A stretch of 64,000 bases of DNA from Castellaniella denitrificans (GCF_042653765.1 NZ_JBHSEZ010000001.1:310001-374000), one strand, 5' to 3'. Positions 18,409 to 27,178 are shown, numbered from the stretch's first letter. A program made the numbers and translations. Notes: a model not told the origin generated them from the letters alone.

Positions 18409-19341
18409 TCAGCCTCCCAGAGCTTCCAGCGTCGCTTGCAGGGACGCCGGATCGGTGATGTTGAACGTGTTGAGTTCGCGGTCGATGCGCTTGGCCAGGC
18501 CCGACAGGACCTTGCCCGGCCCGCATTCGACGATGTGGGTGACGCCGTCGCGCTTCATGGCCTGGATGGTCTCCACCCAGCGGACCGGATGCCAGGCCTG
18601 GCGCACCAGCGCGTCGCGGATGGCGTCCGGATCGGACGGACAGGCGACGTCGACGTTGTTGATCAGGGGAATGGCCGGGGACGCCACGGCCACTCCGGCC
18701 AGCGCACGGGCGAGCACGGCGGCGGCCGGCTCCAGCAGGCGCGAATGGAAGGGCGCCGACACCGGCAGGGCCACGGCGCGCTTGGCGCCGGCCGCGCGCG
18801 CGCGCTCGCAGGCGCGCTCGACCGCGGCCGTGTGGCCGGCGATCACGACCTGGGCCGGGGCGTTGTAGTTGACGGCCTCGACGACCTGGCCTTCGGCGGC
18901 CTGGGCGCAGGCCTGGCGCACGGCCTCGTCGTCCAGCCCCAGGATGGCGGCCATGCCGCCCTCGCCCACCGGCACGGCGGACTGCATGGCCTCGGCCCGC
19001 ACGCGCACGGTGCGCACCGCGTCGGCCAGGTCCAGGGCGCCGGCGGCCACCAGGGCGGAATATTCGCCCAGGCTGTGGCCGGCCACCAGGGCGGGCGCGG
19101 TGCCGCCCGCCTGCCGCCAGGCGCGGTACATCGCGACGGAGCACAGCAGCATGGCCGGCTGGGTATGGGCCGTCAGGTTCAGGGTTTCGGCGGGACCCCG
19201 GGCGATCAGGCCGGAGAGGTCCTCGCCCAGCGCCTCGTCGCCGGCCCGCAGCGTGGCCTGGACTCCGGCGTCCTCGGCCCAGGCGTCCATCATGCCGACG
19301 GTCTGCGAGCCCTGGCCGGGAAATACGAATGCGATCTTCAT
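18409..19341 (-). CDS. fabD: Malonyl-CoA:ACP transacylase FabD
   Basis: Transfers malonyl from CoA to ACP to feed fatty acid elongation. 310 aa, starting MKIAFVFPGQGSQTVGMM at ATG 19341. The nucleophilic Ser90 lies in GHSLGEYSALVA and the catalytic His in the VSAPFHSRLL segment. A longer frame to 20217 is fabH read in another frame. It is followed after 1 bp by fabG. Confidence 0.97.
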   Translation of the reverse strand: MKIAFVFPGQGSQTVGMMDAWAEDAGVQATLRAGDEALGEDLSGLIARGPAETLNLTAHTQPAMLLCSVAMYRAWRQAGGTAPALVAGHSLGEYSALVAAGALDLADAVRTVRVRAEAMQSAVPVGEGGMAAILGLDDEAVRQACAQAAEGQVVEAVNYNAPAQVVIAGHTAAVERACERARAAGAKRAVALPVSAPFHSRLLEPAAAVLARALAGVAVASPAIPLINNVDVACPSDPDAIRDALVRQAWHPVRWVETIQAMKRDGVTHIVECGPGKVLSGLAKRIDRELNTFNITDPASLQATLEALGG

Positions 19342-19352
19342 GGTGTTGGTCT

Positions 19353-20327
19353 TCAGATTTTCACGAGGACGGAGCCCCAGGTGAAGCCGCCGCCCACCCC
19401 TTGGAGCAGCACGGTCTGACCGGCGCGGATGCGGCCGTCGCGCCAGGCGACGTCCAGCGCCAGCGGCACGCTGGCCGCCGAGGTGTTGGCGTGGCGGTCC
19501 AGGGTGACGATGAGCTTTTCCTCGGGCAGGCCGAGCTTGCGGCCGATGAAATTCAGGATGCGGATGTTGGCCTGGTGCGGCACCATCCAGTCGAGCTCGG
19601 ACACGTCGATGCCGGCCTCGTCGCAGACCTCGTGCGCGGAGCGCGTCAGGGAATTGACGGCCAGCTTGAACACGGCCTGGCCGTCCATGCGCAGGAAGGG
19701 GTCGCCCGTGACCTGCCCGCCCACGACGTTGCCGGCGGCGCACAGGATGTGCTGCTGGCGCCCGTCGGCGTTGAGCCGGGCGGCCAGGATGCCGGGTTCG
19801 TCGGCGGCGCTGAGGACCACGGCCCCCGCCCCGTCGCCGAACAGCACGCAGGTGCGGCGGTCGTTCCAGTCGAGGATGCCGGAAAAGACTTCGGCGCCGA
19901 TCACCAGGGCGTGGCGCGCGCGGCCGGCCCGCACGAAGGCGTCCGCGGTGGCCAGCGCGTAGACGAAGCCGCTGCACACGGCCTGGATGTCGAAGGCGGC
20001 GGCGCCGCCCACGCCCAGGTTGGCCTGCACCAGGCAGGCGGTGCTGGGGAAGATGAAGTCCGGCGTGGAGGTGGCGACGATGATCAGGTCGAGCTGGTCG
20101 GCCGTCAGTCCGGCGTTGTCCAGGGCCGCGCGCGCGGCCGCCGTGGCCAGGGCGCTGGTCTTGGTGCCCGGTTCGGCGATGTGGCGCTGGCGGATGCCGG
20201 TGCGTTCCGTGATCCACGCATCGGAGGTCTCGATGCCGCGCGTGGCCAGATCGGCGGCCAGATCATCGTTGCTGACGACGCGTGGGGGCAGATAGCCGCC
20301 CGTTCCTGTGATCCTGGCGTAAGGCAT
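19353..20327 (-). CDS. fabH: 3-oxoacyl-ACP synthase III FabH
   Basis: Initiates fatty acid synthesis by condensing acetyl-CoA with malonyl-ACP. 324 aa from ATG 20327 (MPYARITGTGGYLPPRVVSN). The active-site Cys118 lies in QAVCSGFVYAL, the His in VPHQANIRIL and the Asn in DRHANTSAAS. It lies 22 bp after plsX and 11 bp before fabD, in the conserved plsX-fabH-fabD-fabG order. Confidence 0.97.
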   Translation of the reverse strand: MPYARITGTGGYLPPRVVSNDDLAADLATRGIETSDAWITERTGIRQRHIAEPGTKTSALATAAARAALDNAGLTADQLDLIIVATSTPDFIFPSTACLVQANLGVGGAAAFDIQAVCSGFVYALATADAFVRAGRARHALVIGAEVFSGILDWNDRRTCVLFGDGAGAVVLSAADEPGILAARLNADGRQQHILCAAGNVVGGQVTGDPFLRMDGQAVFKLAVNSLTRSAHEVCDEAGIDVSELDWMVPHQANIRILNFIGRKLGLPEEKLIVTLDRHANTSAASVPLALDVAWRDGRIRAGQTVLLQGVGGGFTWGSVLVKI

Positions 20328-20349
20328 ATCGATTCCGGAAAAAGAAGGA

Positions 20350-21408
20350 CTAGGCCGTCGGGGCCGGGTCGCCGGCCGCGGGGGCTTGCGGTCGGCCGCG
20401 CAGGGCGTCGAGGCGCTGGATGGTGCCTTCGAGGAGGCCGTTGAGCACGGCTTCGCGGGCGCGCTGCAGCGCCTGCCCGTAGGCATAGGCGTCGGCCGAG
20501 CCGTGGCTCTTGATGACGATGCCGCGCAGGCCCAGCAGGGCCGCCCCATTGTAGCGGCGATTGTCCACGCGGGCGCGGAAGCGCTGCAGGACGGGCGTGG
20601 CCACCAGGCCCGCCGCCATGGTGAAGGGATTGCGGCGGAATTCCTCGCGCATCATGGCGCCGATCATGCGCGCCAGGCCCTCGATGGACTTGAGGACCAC
20701 GTTGCCGACGAAGCCGTCGCAGACGACCACGTCCACCGTGCCCTTGAAGATGTCGTCGCCCTCGACGTTGCCGTAGAAGTTCAGGCCGCTGCCGCGCAGC
20801 AGGTCGGCCGCCTGCTTGACGACCTCGTTGCCCTTGATGAGCTCCTCGCCGATGTTCAGCAGGCCGACGGAGGGCTGCGCGCGGCGGTCCACGGCGGACA
20901 CCAGCGCGGCCCCCATGAGGCCGAACTGCAGCAGGTGTTCCGCCGTGCAGTCCACGTTGGCCCCCAGGTCCAGCACCGTGGTGGAGCCGCCCTTCTGGTT
21001 GGGCAGCGCGGTGGCGATGGCCGGGCGGTCGATGCCGTCCAGCGTCTTCAGCACGTAGCGGGAGATCGCCATCCAGGCGCCGGTGTTGCCGGCCGATACG
21101 GCGGCGTCGGCGCGGCCGTCCTTCACGGCCTGGGCCGCCACCCGCATCGAGGAGTCTTTCTTGCGGCGCAGGGCGACTTCCACCGAATCGTGCATGGTGA
21201 CGACTTCGGAGGCGTGCAGGATCTCGAACTGGCCGGCGGACGCCGCGTTCTGCTGCAGGGCCTGGCGGATCAGGGCCTCGTCGCCGACCAGCAGGCACCG
21301 GGTATCAGGATGCGACTGGGCGAAGGCCATCGCCGCCGGCACGGTGACCGGCAAGCCATGGTCGCCGCCCATGCAATCGATGGCGATGGTCGGATTGGAA
21401 TGGGACAT
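20350..21408 (-). CDS. plsX: Phosphate acyltransferase PlsX
   Basis: Converts acyl-ACP and phosphate to acyl-phosphate, the donor for PlsY in phosphatidate synthesis. 352 aa beginning with the family pattern TIAIDCMGGDHG. GNTGAWMAISRYVLKTLDGI, DLGANVDCTAEHLLQFG and VCDGFVGNVVLKSIEGLA are conserved segments. It is 31 bp downstream of rpmF. The C-terminal Ala/Pro tail is slightly extended. Confidence 0.97.
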   Translation of the reverse strand: MSHSNPTIAIDCMGGDHGLPVTVPAAMAFAQSHPDTRCLLVGDEALIRQALQQNAASAGQFEILHASEVVTMHDSVEVALRRKKDSSMRVAAQAVKDGRADAAVSAGNTGAWMAISRYVLKTLDGIDRPAIATALPNQKGGSTTVLDLGANVDCTAEHLLQFGLMGAALVSAVDRRAQPSVGLLNIGEELIKGNEVVKQAADLLRGSGLNFYGNVEGDDIFKGTVDVVVCDGFVGNVVLKSIEGLARMIGAMMREEFRRNPFTMAAGLVATPVLQRFRARVDNRRYNGAALLGLRGIVIKSHGSADAYAYGQALQRAREAVLNGLLEGTIQRLDALRGRPQAPAAGDPAPTA

Positions 21409-21439
21409 CGGCGCGTGGAAGAACCGGAGCGCGGATGGC

Positions 21440-21622
21440 TTATTCGTCGTTCTTGGTCTTCAGGACCTTGCGGCCGCGATAGATGCCGTTCGGGCTGATG
21501 TGGTGGCGCAGGTGCAGTTCGCCGGTGGTCGGCTCGATGGCCGTGGCGGGAGCCGTGAGGAAATCGTGCGAGCGGTGCATGCCGCGCTTGGACGGGCTCT
21601 TTTTGTTTTGCTGGACAGCCAT
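21440..21622 (-). CDS. rpmF: 50S ribosomal protein L32
   Basis: Small ribosomal large-subunit protein, 60 aa, MAVQQNKKSPSKRGMHRSHD then the ISPNGIYRGRKVL end. It lacks the paired zinc-binding cysteines, as in other proteobacterial L32. The yceD-rpmF-plsX order is conserved and couples ribosome and lipid gene expression. Confidence 0.98.
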   Translation of the reverse strand: MAVQQNKKSPSKRGMHRSHDFLTAPATAIEPTTGELHLRHHISPNGIYRGRKVLKTKNDE

Positions 21623-21687
21623 GATGACTCCTGTGATCGGGGCCGCTCATTTTAAGGTAAGCACGAGCCCGTGTGTTGAACGAAAAT

Positions 21688-22188
21688 TCAGTCTTTCCCG
21701 AGCCGTTCCAGGACCGCGAACGGCGAGGGCCGCCGGGGCGGTTCCGGCACGTCTCCGTCTCCCGGACACACATCGTGGCGGGGGGCGTAGGGCAGCGCCA
21801 GGATCAGCTCGTCCTCGACCAGGCCCAGAACGTCCAGGCGCTGATCGGCCACGAGATATTCGGTCTCGGGGCCGTTGCCTTCGGCTTCGAGCGCGTCCAT
21901 GGCATCCAGCTGCGCCTGGGTTTCCACCAGGCCCAGCGTGCTGGACACCCGCAGCGTCAGGCTGAAGGCTTCCAGGCAGCGCTGGCAGATGACCCGCACC
22001 GGCCCCTCGGCCTCGACATCCAGCCAGGCGAGCCCGGACGGCGCATCAAACCGCCCGCGCACTTGCCAGCGGATTTCGCCGTCCTGGGGTTCAGGCAGAT
22101 CCTGGCACAGGCGCGTCAATTCCGCAGTACCGATCCTGCCATCCAGGGCCTGCCCGGCCCGTGCGAACCCGGCCGCATCGATGACCAT
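21688..22188 (-). CDS. yceD: DUF177 / YceD family protein
   Basis: Large ribosomal RNA subunit accumulation protein YceD homologue, 166 aa; the E. coli family member affects 23S rRNA levels. The hallmark is the CxxC-like RVICQRCLEAFSLTL segment with an acidic C-terminal half. I chose ATG 22188 (MVIDAAGFARAGQ). The upstream in-frame ATG at 22245 lies within a good sigma-70 promoter (-35 at 22240-22245, -10 at 22216-22221), and its 19 extra residues look unlike the family. First gene of the rpmF-plsX-fab transcript. Confidence 0.85.
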   Translation of the reverse strand: MVIDAAGFARAGQALDGRIGTAELTRLCQDLPEPQDGEIRWQVRGRFDAPSGLAWLDVEAEGPVRVICQRCLEAFSLTLRVSSTLGLVETQAQLDAMDALEAEGNGPETEYLVADQRLDVLGLVEDELILALPYAPRHDVCPGDGDVPEPPRRPSPFAVLERLGKD

Positions 22189-22215
22189 GAAATTTGTTGC
22201 TCGGGAAAACTCTAG

Positions 22216-22245
22216 ATGATACCTGATCAGGGGGCATGAGGTCAA
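22216..22245 (-). promoter_or_regulatory. Sigma-70 promoter for yceD-rpmF-plsX-fab operon
   Basis: Minus strand TTGACC (22240-22245), an 18-bp spacer and TATCAT (22216-22221). Predicted transcription starts about 20 nt before the chosen yceD ATG (22188). This is the best-matching promoter upstream of the 16-kb minus-strand gene run. Confidence 0.65.
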
Positions 22246-22334
22246 TGCGCCCGTGTCCGGCGCGCATCGCCCGCCGCATCCTATCCCGGCTCCCCGCCCA
22301 CGGTAAACTGGCGGGCGTTCACCAGGATTTTCAC

Positions 22335-22928
22335 ATGCCGCTCATACTGGCTTCCAGCTCGCCCTACCGCCGCGCCCTGCTGCGGCGGCTGAACCTGCCT
22401 TTTTCCGTCCAGTCGCCGGACATCGACGAAAGCCCGCGCCCGGGCGAATCGCCGCTCGACCTGTCGCTGCGCCTGGCGCGCGAAAAGGCCGCCGCGATCG
22501 CCGCGCGCCACCCCGACGCCCTGGTGATCGGCTCGGACCAGGTCGCCGTGTTCCAGGGCGAACCCATCGGCAAGCCCGGATCCTTCGAGGCCGCCCGCGA
22601 CCAGTTGCGCCGCTTCGGCGGCCACGACGTCCTGTTCCACACCGCCCTGTGCGTCACCGACGGACGCCGGCAGCTGCTGGAGCAGGTGCCGACCGAATGC
22701 CGCTTCCTGGCCCTGGACGACGCCCGGATCGAATACTACCTGCGCGTCGAGCGGCCTTTCGATACGGCCGGCAGCGCCAAGGCCGAGCAGCTGGGCGTCG
22801 CGCTGATGGAACGGATGCGCAGCGACGACCCCACCGCCCTGATCGGCCTGCCCCTGATCGCCCTGTGCCGCATGCTGCGGGCCTTCGGCCTGGAACCCCT
22901 GGCCCCCCATCCCGAGATCGAACCATGA
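22335..22928 (+). CDS. maf: Maf/YceF-family nucleotide pyrophosphatase
   Basis: House-cleaning enzyme that hydrolyses non-canonical or modified NTPs. The YceF branch acts on 7-methyl-GTP, and proximity to yceD-rpmF supports that branch. 197 aa with ILASSSPYRRALLRRL at the start, SPDIDES, the LVIGSDQVA motif with the catalytic Asp, and EGKPGSFEAA-like KPGSFEAARDQL. I chose ATG 22335 over an upstream 22236 start, which would add 33 basic residues. Its stop overlaps the next start (ATGA). Confidence 0.92.
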   Translation: MPLILASSSPYRRALLRRLNLPFSVQSPDIDESPRPGESPLDLSLRLAREKAAAIAARHPDALVIGSDQVAVFQGEPIGKPGSFEAARDQLRRFGGHDVLFHTALCVTDGRRQLLEQVPTECRFLALDDARIEYYLRVERPFDTAGSAKAEQLGVALMERMRSDDPTALIGLPLIALCRMLRAFGLEPLAPHPEIEP

Positions 22929-23632
22929 CCACCCTGCACCTGATCCCCGTCGGCCTGGGCCAGGCGGACCCGGAGCGCTGGCTGCCCCGGACCGCGCGCG
23001 AGATCGCCGCCACGTTGCGCTGCTTCATCGCAGAAAACGCGAAATCCGCGCGCGCCTTCCTGAAGCTGATCGGAACCGCCGTGCCGCTGCAGGAGATCGT
23101 CATCCACACCCTGAAGCCGGACACGCAGGCGGGTGAAATCCGCGCCTGGCTGGCCGCCGTGCCCGCCGGACAGGATGTCGGCCTGGTATCCGAGGCGGGC
23201 TGTCCGGCGGTCGCGGACCCCGGCGCGCTGGTCGTGGCCCAGGCGCATGCCGCCGGCATCCGGGTCGTGCCCTGGACGGGGCCTTCGTCCATCATGCTGG
23301 GCCTGATGGCCAGCGGTCTGCAGGGCCAGCGCTTCGCCTTCCACGGCTACGCGCCGGTCAAGGCGCACGAGCGCGACGCCCAGCTGCGCGCCTGGGAATC
23401 GGCGTCCCACAAGCAGCGGCAGACCCAGATCCTGATCGAAACCCCCTACCGCAACGCCGCGCTGTTCGAGGCCCTGCTGCGCATCCTGCGCGACACGACC
23501 CGGCTGTGTGTCGCCAGCGCATTGACCTGCGATGACGAGGCCATCGCCACGCGCACCATCGCCCAGTGGCGCAAGGCCGGGCCGCCGGACTTCGAACGCA
23601 AGCCGACGCTGTTCCTGTACCTGGCGGAGTAA
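22925..23632 (+). CDS. SAM-dependent methyltransferase, tetrapyrrole methylase/RsmI-like
   Basis: 235-aa protein of the tetrapyrrole (corrin/porphyrin) methylase fold. The segments LIPVGLGQADPERWLPR, VGLVSEAGCPAVADPGALVV (VGLVSEAGCPAV plus ADPGALVV) and PWTGPSSIMLGLMASGLQGQ are typical of the RsmI-like group that methylates 16S rRNA. This shorter variant, found next to maf in beta-proteobacteria, may have another target. It overlaps maf by 4 nt. Copy B of the interspersed repeat begins immediately after its stop. Confidence 0.82.
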   Translation: MTTLHLIPVGLGQADPERWLPRTAREIAATLRCFIAENAKSARAFLKLIGTAVPLQEIVIHTLKPDTQAGEIRAWLAAVPAGQDVGLVSEAGCPAVADPGALVVAQAHAAGIRVVPWTGPSSIMLGLMASGLQGQRFAFHGYAPVKAHERDAQLRAWESASHKQRQTQILIETPYRNAALFEALLRILRDTTRLCVASALTCDDEAIATRTIAQWRKAGPPDFERKPTLFLYLAE

Positions 23633-23722
23633 AGGGCCCCCACGCTGCGCAGCCTTTGGCTGCTTGCTGCACCCCGAGGGGGCGCGTTTTGCCTTGGGGC
23701 GGCCCGGCGGCAAAACAGGCCG
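23631..23722. repeat. Interspersed structured repeat, copy B
   Basis: Fills the 91 bp between the convergent stops at 23632 and 23724. It aligns with copy A (17013-17102). The main stem is GTTTTGCC (23686-23693) / GGCAAAAC (23709-23716) around a 15-nt loop containing GGGGCGGCCC. Copy A uses TTTCATC/GATGAAA around a loop of the same length. A smaller hairpin (GCAGCC/GGCTGC, 23649-23662) lies in the left half. The run of As and Ts flanking the stem could make it terminate both convergent transcripts. Confidence 0.7.
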
Positions 23723-23723
23723 A

Positions 23724-24389
23724 TTACCGCGCCGCGCGCCGGCCGCGCCACCATCCCGGCAGGCGCGCGGCCAGCAGCAGGGCCAGGACCAGGGCGTACA
23801 GGCGCGGTTCCAGGAAATCGTTCTTGCCCGCCCGCATCCAGTCGAAATGCAGCGCCGACAGGATGGCGGCCGGATAGACCAGCGCATGCAGGCGCTTCCA
23901 GCCGCGTCCCAGCCGCCGCATCCAGCCCTGGGTGGAGGTCGCCGCCAGCGGGATCAGGCACAGCACGGCCAGCGCGCCCACGCCGATGAAATCGCGCCGC
24001 CAGAGGTCCGTCCACATCGAGGCGGGCACCCCGCCCCGGTCCCAGACCGCCCAGGCCAGGACGTGCAGCACGGTATAGAAGAAGGCATACAGGCCCAGCT
24101 TGCGCCGGTGGCGCAGCAGGCCGGACCAGCCCAGCCGGCGCGCCGGCGTCACCGCCAGGGTGGCCCACAGCAGCGCCAGCGCCCAGAGGCCGGAGGAACG
24201 GATCAGGAATTCCTGCGGATTGGCCCCCAGGCCCCCGGTCATGCCCAGCGCGATCCAGCGCAGCAGGGGAAACAGGCCGCAGGCATGGACGCAGGCGCCC
24301 AGGACCCATCCGCCGCCCGGCCGCGGCCGGCGCGCGGCGGCGGCCGGGACCGAAGCCGCGGGACGGGCCCCATCCGCGCGCGCGCCCAT
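23724..24389 (-). CDS. msrQ: Heme-binding membrane subunit MsrQ (YedZ)
   Basis: Inner-membrane b-type heme protein that passes electrons from the quinone pool to MsrP. 221 aa with about six membrane helices. It has the ferric-reductase-like histidines around LHVLAWAVWD and LHALVYPAAILSALHFDW, and RHRRKLGLYAFFYTVLH is a family hallmark. The N-terminus is extended and Ala/Arg/Pro-rich. Its ATG at 24389 overlaps the msrP stop by one base (TGATG), indicating coupled translation. Confidence 0.93.
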   Translation of the reverse strand: MGARADGARPAASVPAAAARRPRPGGGWVLGACVHACGLFPLLRWIALGMTGGLGANPQEFLIRSSGLWALALLWATLAVTPARRLGWSGLLRHRRKLGLYAFFYTVLHVLAWAVWDRGGVPASMWTDLWRRDFIGVGALAVLCLIPLAATSTQGWMRRLGRGWKRLHALVYPAAILSALHFDWMRAGKNDFLEPRLYALVLALLLAARLPGWWRGRRAAR

Positions 24390-25345
24390 CAGAAGTTGCG
24401 CGCCAGGTCCATGCCCGAATACAGCCCGGCCACCGCCTCGGCGTAGCCGTTGAAGGGCCGGGTGGGCAGGCGGGGCGCGAAGAACCCGGTGCCGATGCGG
24501 CGTTCGGTTTCCTGGCTCCAGCGGGGATGCGGCACCGCCGGGTTCACGTTGGCGTAGAAGCCGTATTCCCGGGGCGCGGCGCGCATCCAGCTGGTGACCG
24601 GCGGTTCCGCCTGCAGGCGGATGCCGACCAGCGACTTGGCCGACTTGAAGCCGTATTTCCAGGGCACCACCACCCGCAGGGGCGCGCCGTTCTGCGGCGG
24701 CAGGGCGCGGCCGTAGACGCCGAAGGCGAGCAGCGCCAGCGGATGCATGGCCTCGTCCAGGCGCAGGCCTTCCACGTAGGGCCAGTCCAGGATGCCGGCC
24801 GCCACGCCCGGCATGGCGTCGGGCTGCAGGGCCGTGGTGAACACCACGTAGCGGGCGTCCGCCGTCGGCTCCGCGTGCCGCAGCAGATGGGACAGCGAAT
24901 AACCGGTCCAGGGGATCACCATGGACCAGGCCTCGACGCAGCGCAGCCGGTAAACGCGCTCCTCCAGGGGCGCCAGCCGCCGCAGGGCATCCAGGTCCAG
25001 GGTCAGGGGCTTGCGCACGGCGCCGTCGATCCGGACCGTCCAGGGCTCCAGCCGCATCCGCCCCGCGTATTCGGCCGGATCGCCCTTGCCGACGCCGAAC
25101 TCGTAGAAATTGTTGTAGGTGGTGATGTCCCGCCAGGCGTTGAGCGGCTCGTCGGTGGACCAGCGGGCGTCGCGCGGCGCGGCCAGGACGGGGCCTTCGG
25201 GCCCGTCCGCGGCCCGCGCCAGGCCGGCCGCGCCCAGCGCCAGCGAGCCCAGGGCCGCCTGCCGCAGCCAGCGCCGCCGCCCCAGCCAGACGGGCTCGGG
25301 CGTGATTTCGGAAGGCCGGATGCCGATTTCCCAGGGTGCGCGCAT
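24389..25345 (-). CDS. msrP: Periplasmic methionine sulfoxide reductase catalytic subunit MsrP (YedY)
   Basis: Molybdopterin enzyme that repairs oxidised methionine in periplasmic proteins, paired with MsrQ. A Tat signal is present (GRRRWLRQAALGSLALGAAG, RR at about 23-25). The molybdenum-ligand Cys136 lies in YRLRCVEAWSMVIPWTGYSL (YRLRCVEAW then SMVIPWTGYSL). I chose ATG 25345 (MRAPWEIGIRPSEITPE), which matches the family start. A TTG 24 bp upstream is the alternative. 318 aa. Confidence 0.94.
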   Translation of the reverse strand: MRAPWEIGIRPSEITPEPVWLGRRRWLRQAALGSLALGAAGLARAADGPEGPVLAAPRDARWSTDEPLNAWRDITTYNNFYEFGVGKGDPAEYAGRMRLEPWTVRIDGAVRKPLTLDLDALRRLAPLEERVYRLRCVEAWSMVIPWTGYSLSHLLRHAEPTADARYVVFTTALQPDAMPGVAAGILDWPYVEGLRLDEAMHPLALLAFGVYGRALPPQNGAPLRVVVPWKYGFKSAKSLVGIRLQAEPPVTSWMRAAPREYGFYANVNPAVPHPRWSQETERRIGTGFFAPRLPTRPFNGYAEAVAGLYSGMDLARNF

Positions 25346-25485
25346 GATGATCCACCGGTCGGAAGACAATCCAGTTTAGGCCTCAATCGTGCAGAAAGGT
25401 TCCCCGCCCGGCAGCGGATTGCTTTCCGGTCTGAACGCCCCGTTTCGGATGCATGGGCTTGCCAGGCGAGGCCATGCGCCGAAAA

Positions 25486-26202
25486 TCAGCCCGCGCGCGC
25501 CCGGATCCAGGCCTGCATGTCCGGCACCGTGGCCGCCAGCGCCGTCGGCCGTGCCGATTCCAGCAGGGACGGCGCATGCGCCCCGTAGGCGACCGCCAGG
25601 CTGTCCACCCCGGCGGCCCGCGCCATCAGCACGTCGTGGGTGGTGTCGCCCACCATCAGCACCGACTCCGGATCCAGGTCCAGTTCGGCCAGCAGTTGCA
25701 GCAGCATGTCCGGGTCCGGCTTGCCGCGCGCCTCGTCCGCCGTGCGCGTGGCGCGGAACAGGCCCCGCAGATCCAGCCGTTCGATCGAAGCATCCAGGCC
25801 GCGCCGGCTCTTGCCCGTGGCCACGCCCAGCACCGCGCCACCCGCATGCAGATCGCGCAACAGCCCCGCCTGGCCTTCGAACAGATGCATTTCGTGCTGC
25901 AGCGCCATGAAATGCGCACGATAGCGGTCGACGAACGCATCCGCGCGGTCGGCTCCCAATTCCGGCACCAGGCGGTACAGGGCCGCCTGCAGCGACAGCC
26001 CGATCACCCAGCCGGCCTCCTCGCGGGACGGCACGCGCAGTTCCAGGTCGCGGCAGGCGCCCAGCAGCGCCTCGACGATGTGGTACGTGGAATCCAGCAG
26101 GGTGCCGTCCCAGTCGAAGATCACGGCGCGATACCGTTTGACCGGCGCGTCGAGGCCCGGAACCGGTGCCGGGTGGATCGCCGTCGGATCGGGGGCGTTC
26201 AT
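25486..26202 (-). CDS. HAD-superfamily hydrolase, phosphoglycolate phosphatase-like
   Basis: 238-aa haloacid-dehalogenase-type phosphatase. Motif I is IFDWDGTLLDST with the nucleophilic Asp, motif II is GVATGKSRRGLD, motif III is KPDPDML and motif IV is MVGDTTHDVLMA. The helical cap resembles Gph/PhnX-like proteins found beside rluC in beta-proteobacteria; the substrate is not certain. It overlaps rluC by 4 nt and belongs to the same operon. The 140 bp after it (25346-25485) hold no recognisable gene. Confidence 0.85.
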   Translation of the reverse strand: MNAPDPTAIHPAPVPGLDAPVKRYRAVIFDWDGTLLDSTYHIVEALLGACRDLELRVPSREEAGWVIGLSLQAALYRLVPELGADRADAFVDRYRAHFMALQHEMHLFEGQAGLLRDLHAGGAVLGVATGKSRRGLDASIERLDLRGLFRATRTADEARGKPDPDMLLQLLAELDLDPESVLMVGDTTHDVLMARAAGVDSLAVAYGAHAPSLLESARPTALAATVPDMQAWIRARAG

Positions 26203-27158
26203 GGGCGGGCATGCTCCAGTTGATCCAGCAGCGCCCGGCAGGCGGGCGGCAGCGGGGATTCGAAGACCAGGGGCTCGCCGGAAACCGGATGGGGGATTTC
26301 CAGCCGGTGCGCATGCAGGAACATGCGCCGGAAGCCCTGGGCGGCCAGGGCGGCGCGGATCGCGTCCGGCCCGTATTTCTCGTCGCCGGCGATCGGATGC
26401 CCCTGGGCCGCCAGGTGCACCCGGATCTGGTGGGTGCGCCCGGTGCGCAGTTCGGCCCCCACCAGGGAATAGCGTCCGGCGTAGCGGCGCCGCAGCGTGA
26501 CGATGGTGTGGGCGGGCTTGCCCAGGGCGTCGACGCGCACCCGGCGCTCGCCGTCCGGGGTCAGGTATTTGAGCAGGGGCAGGCGGATGTGCTGGCGGTC
26601 GTTGACCCAGTCGCCCACGACCAGCGCCAGATAGTGCTTGCGCCCCTGGCTCTGGCGCATCATGTCGTGCAGGGCCACCAGGGCCTTGCGGCTGCGCGCC
26701 ACCATCAGCGCGCCGGACGTTTCCCGGTCCAGGCGGTGCGCCAGTTCCAGCATGCGCTCGTCCGGGCGCGCCGCGCGCAACTGTTCGATCACACCGAAGG
26801 CCACGCCGCTGCCGCCGTGCACGGCCACGCCGGCGGGCTTGTCGATCACCAGCAGGTGGGCGTCCTCGTACAGCACCGGAAAGGCGGCCGGCGGCGCCGG
26901 CGCCGCGGCGCCGGGGGCGGGCAGGCGCAGCGGCGGGATGCGCACCGTGTCGCCGGGCGCCAGGCGGGTTTCCGCCCGGCAGCGGCCCTTGTTGATCCGG
27001 ACCTGGCCGTCGCGGATGGCCTTGTAGACGTGGCTCTTGGGCACGCCCTTGCAGATTCTCAGCAGGAAATTGTCCAGCCGCTGCCCTTCGTGCTCGGCCC
27101 CCACGACCACCTGGCGGACGGCCGGCGGGACGGCGGACGGATCAACTATTTTGCGCAT
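26199..27158 (-). CDS. rluC: 23S rRNA pseudouridine synthase RluC
   Basis: RluA-family enzyme that makes pseudouridines 955, 2504 and 2580 in 23S rRNA. 319 aa: an N-terminal S4-like domain (DNFLLRICKGVPKSHVYKAI, VRINKGR), then a catalytic domain with the signature AHRLDRETSGALMV containing the active Asp, and GRTHQIRVHLAAQGHPIAGD. ATG 27158 is taken as the start; an ATG 15 bp upstream (27173) is also possible. It is divergent from rne, as in E. coli, with the rne promoter overlapping this start region. Confidence 0.93.
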   Translation of the reverse strand: MRKIVDPSAVPPAVRQVVVGAEHEGQRLDNFLLRICKGVPKSHVYKAIRDGQVRINKGRCRAETRLAPGDTVRIPPLRLPAPGAAAPAPPAAFPVLYEDAHLLVIDKPAGVAVHGGSGVAFGVIEQLRAARPDERMLELAHRLDRETSGALMVARSRKALVALHDMMRQSQGRKHYLALVVGDWVNDRQHIRLPLLKYLTPDGERRVRVDALGKPAHTIVTLRRRYAGRYSLVGAELRTGRTHQIRVHLAAQGHPIAGDEKYGPDAIRAALAAQGFRRMFLHAHRLEIPHPVSGEPLVFESPLPPACRALLDQLEHARP

Positions 27159-27178
27159 AGGGAAAAGCGGCATATAAT
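27151..27178 (+). promoter_or_regulatory. rne promoter
   Basis: TTGCGC (27151-27156), a 16-bp spacer, and a consensus TATAAT (27173-27178). Initiation is predicted near 27185, giving a leader of about 455 nt before the rne ATG. The promoter overlaps the first codons of the divergent rluC, so the two genes share this control region. Confidence 0.75.
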
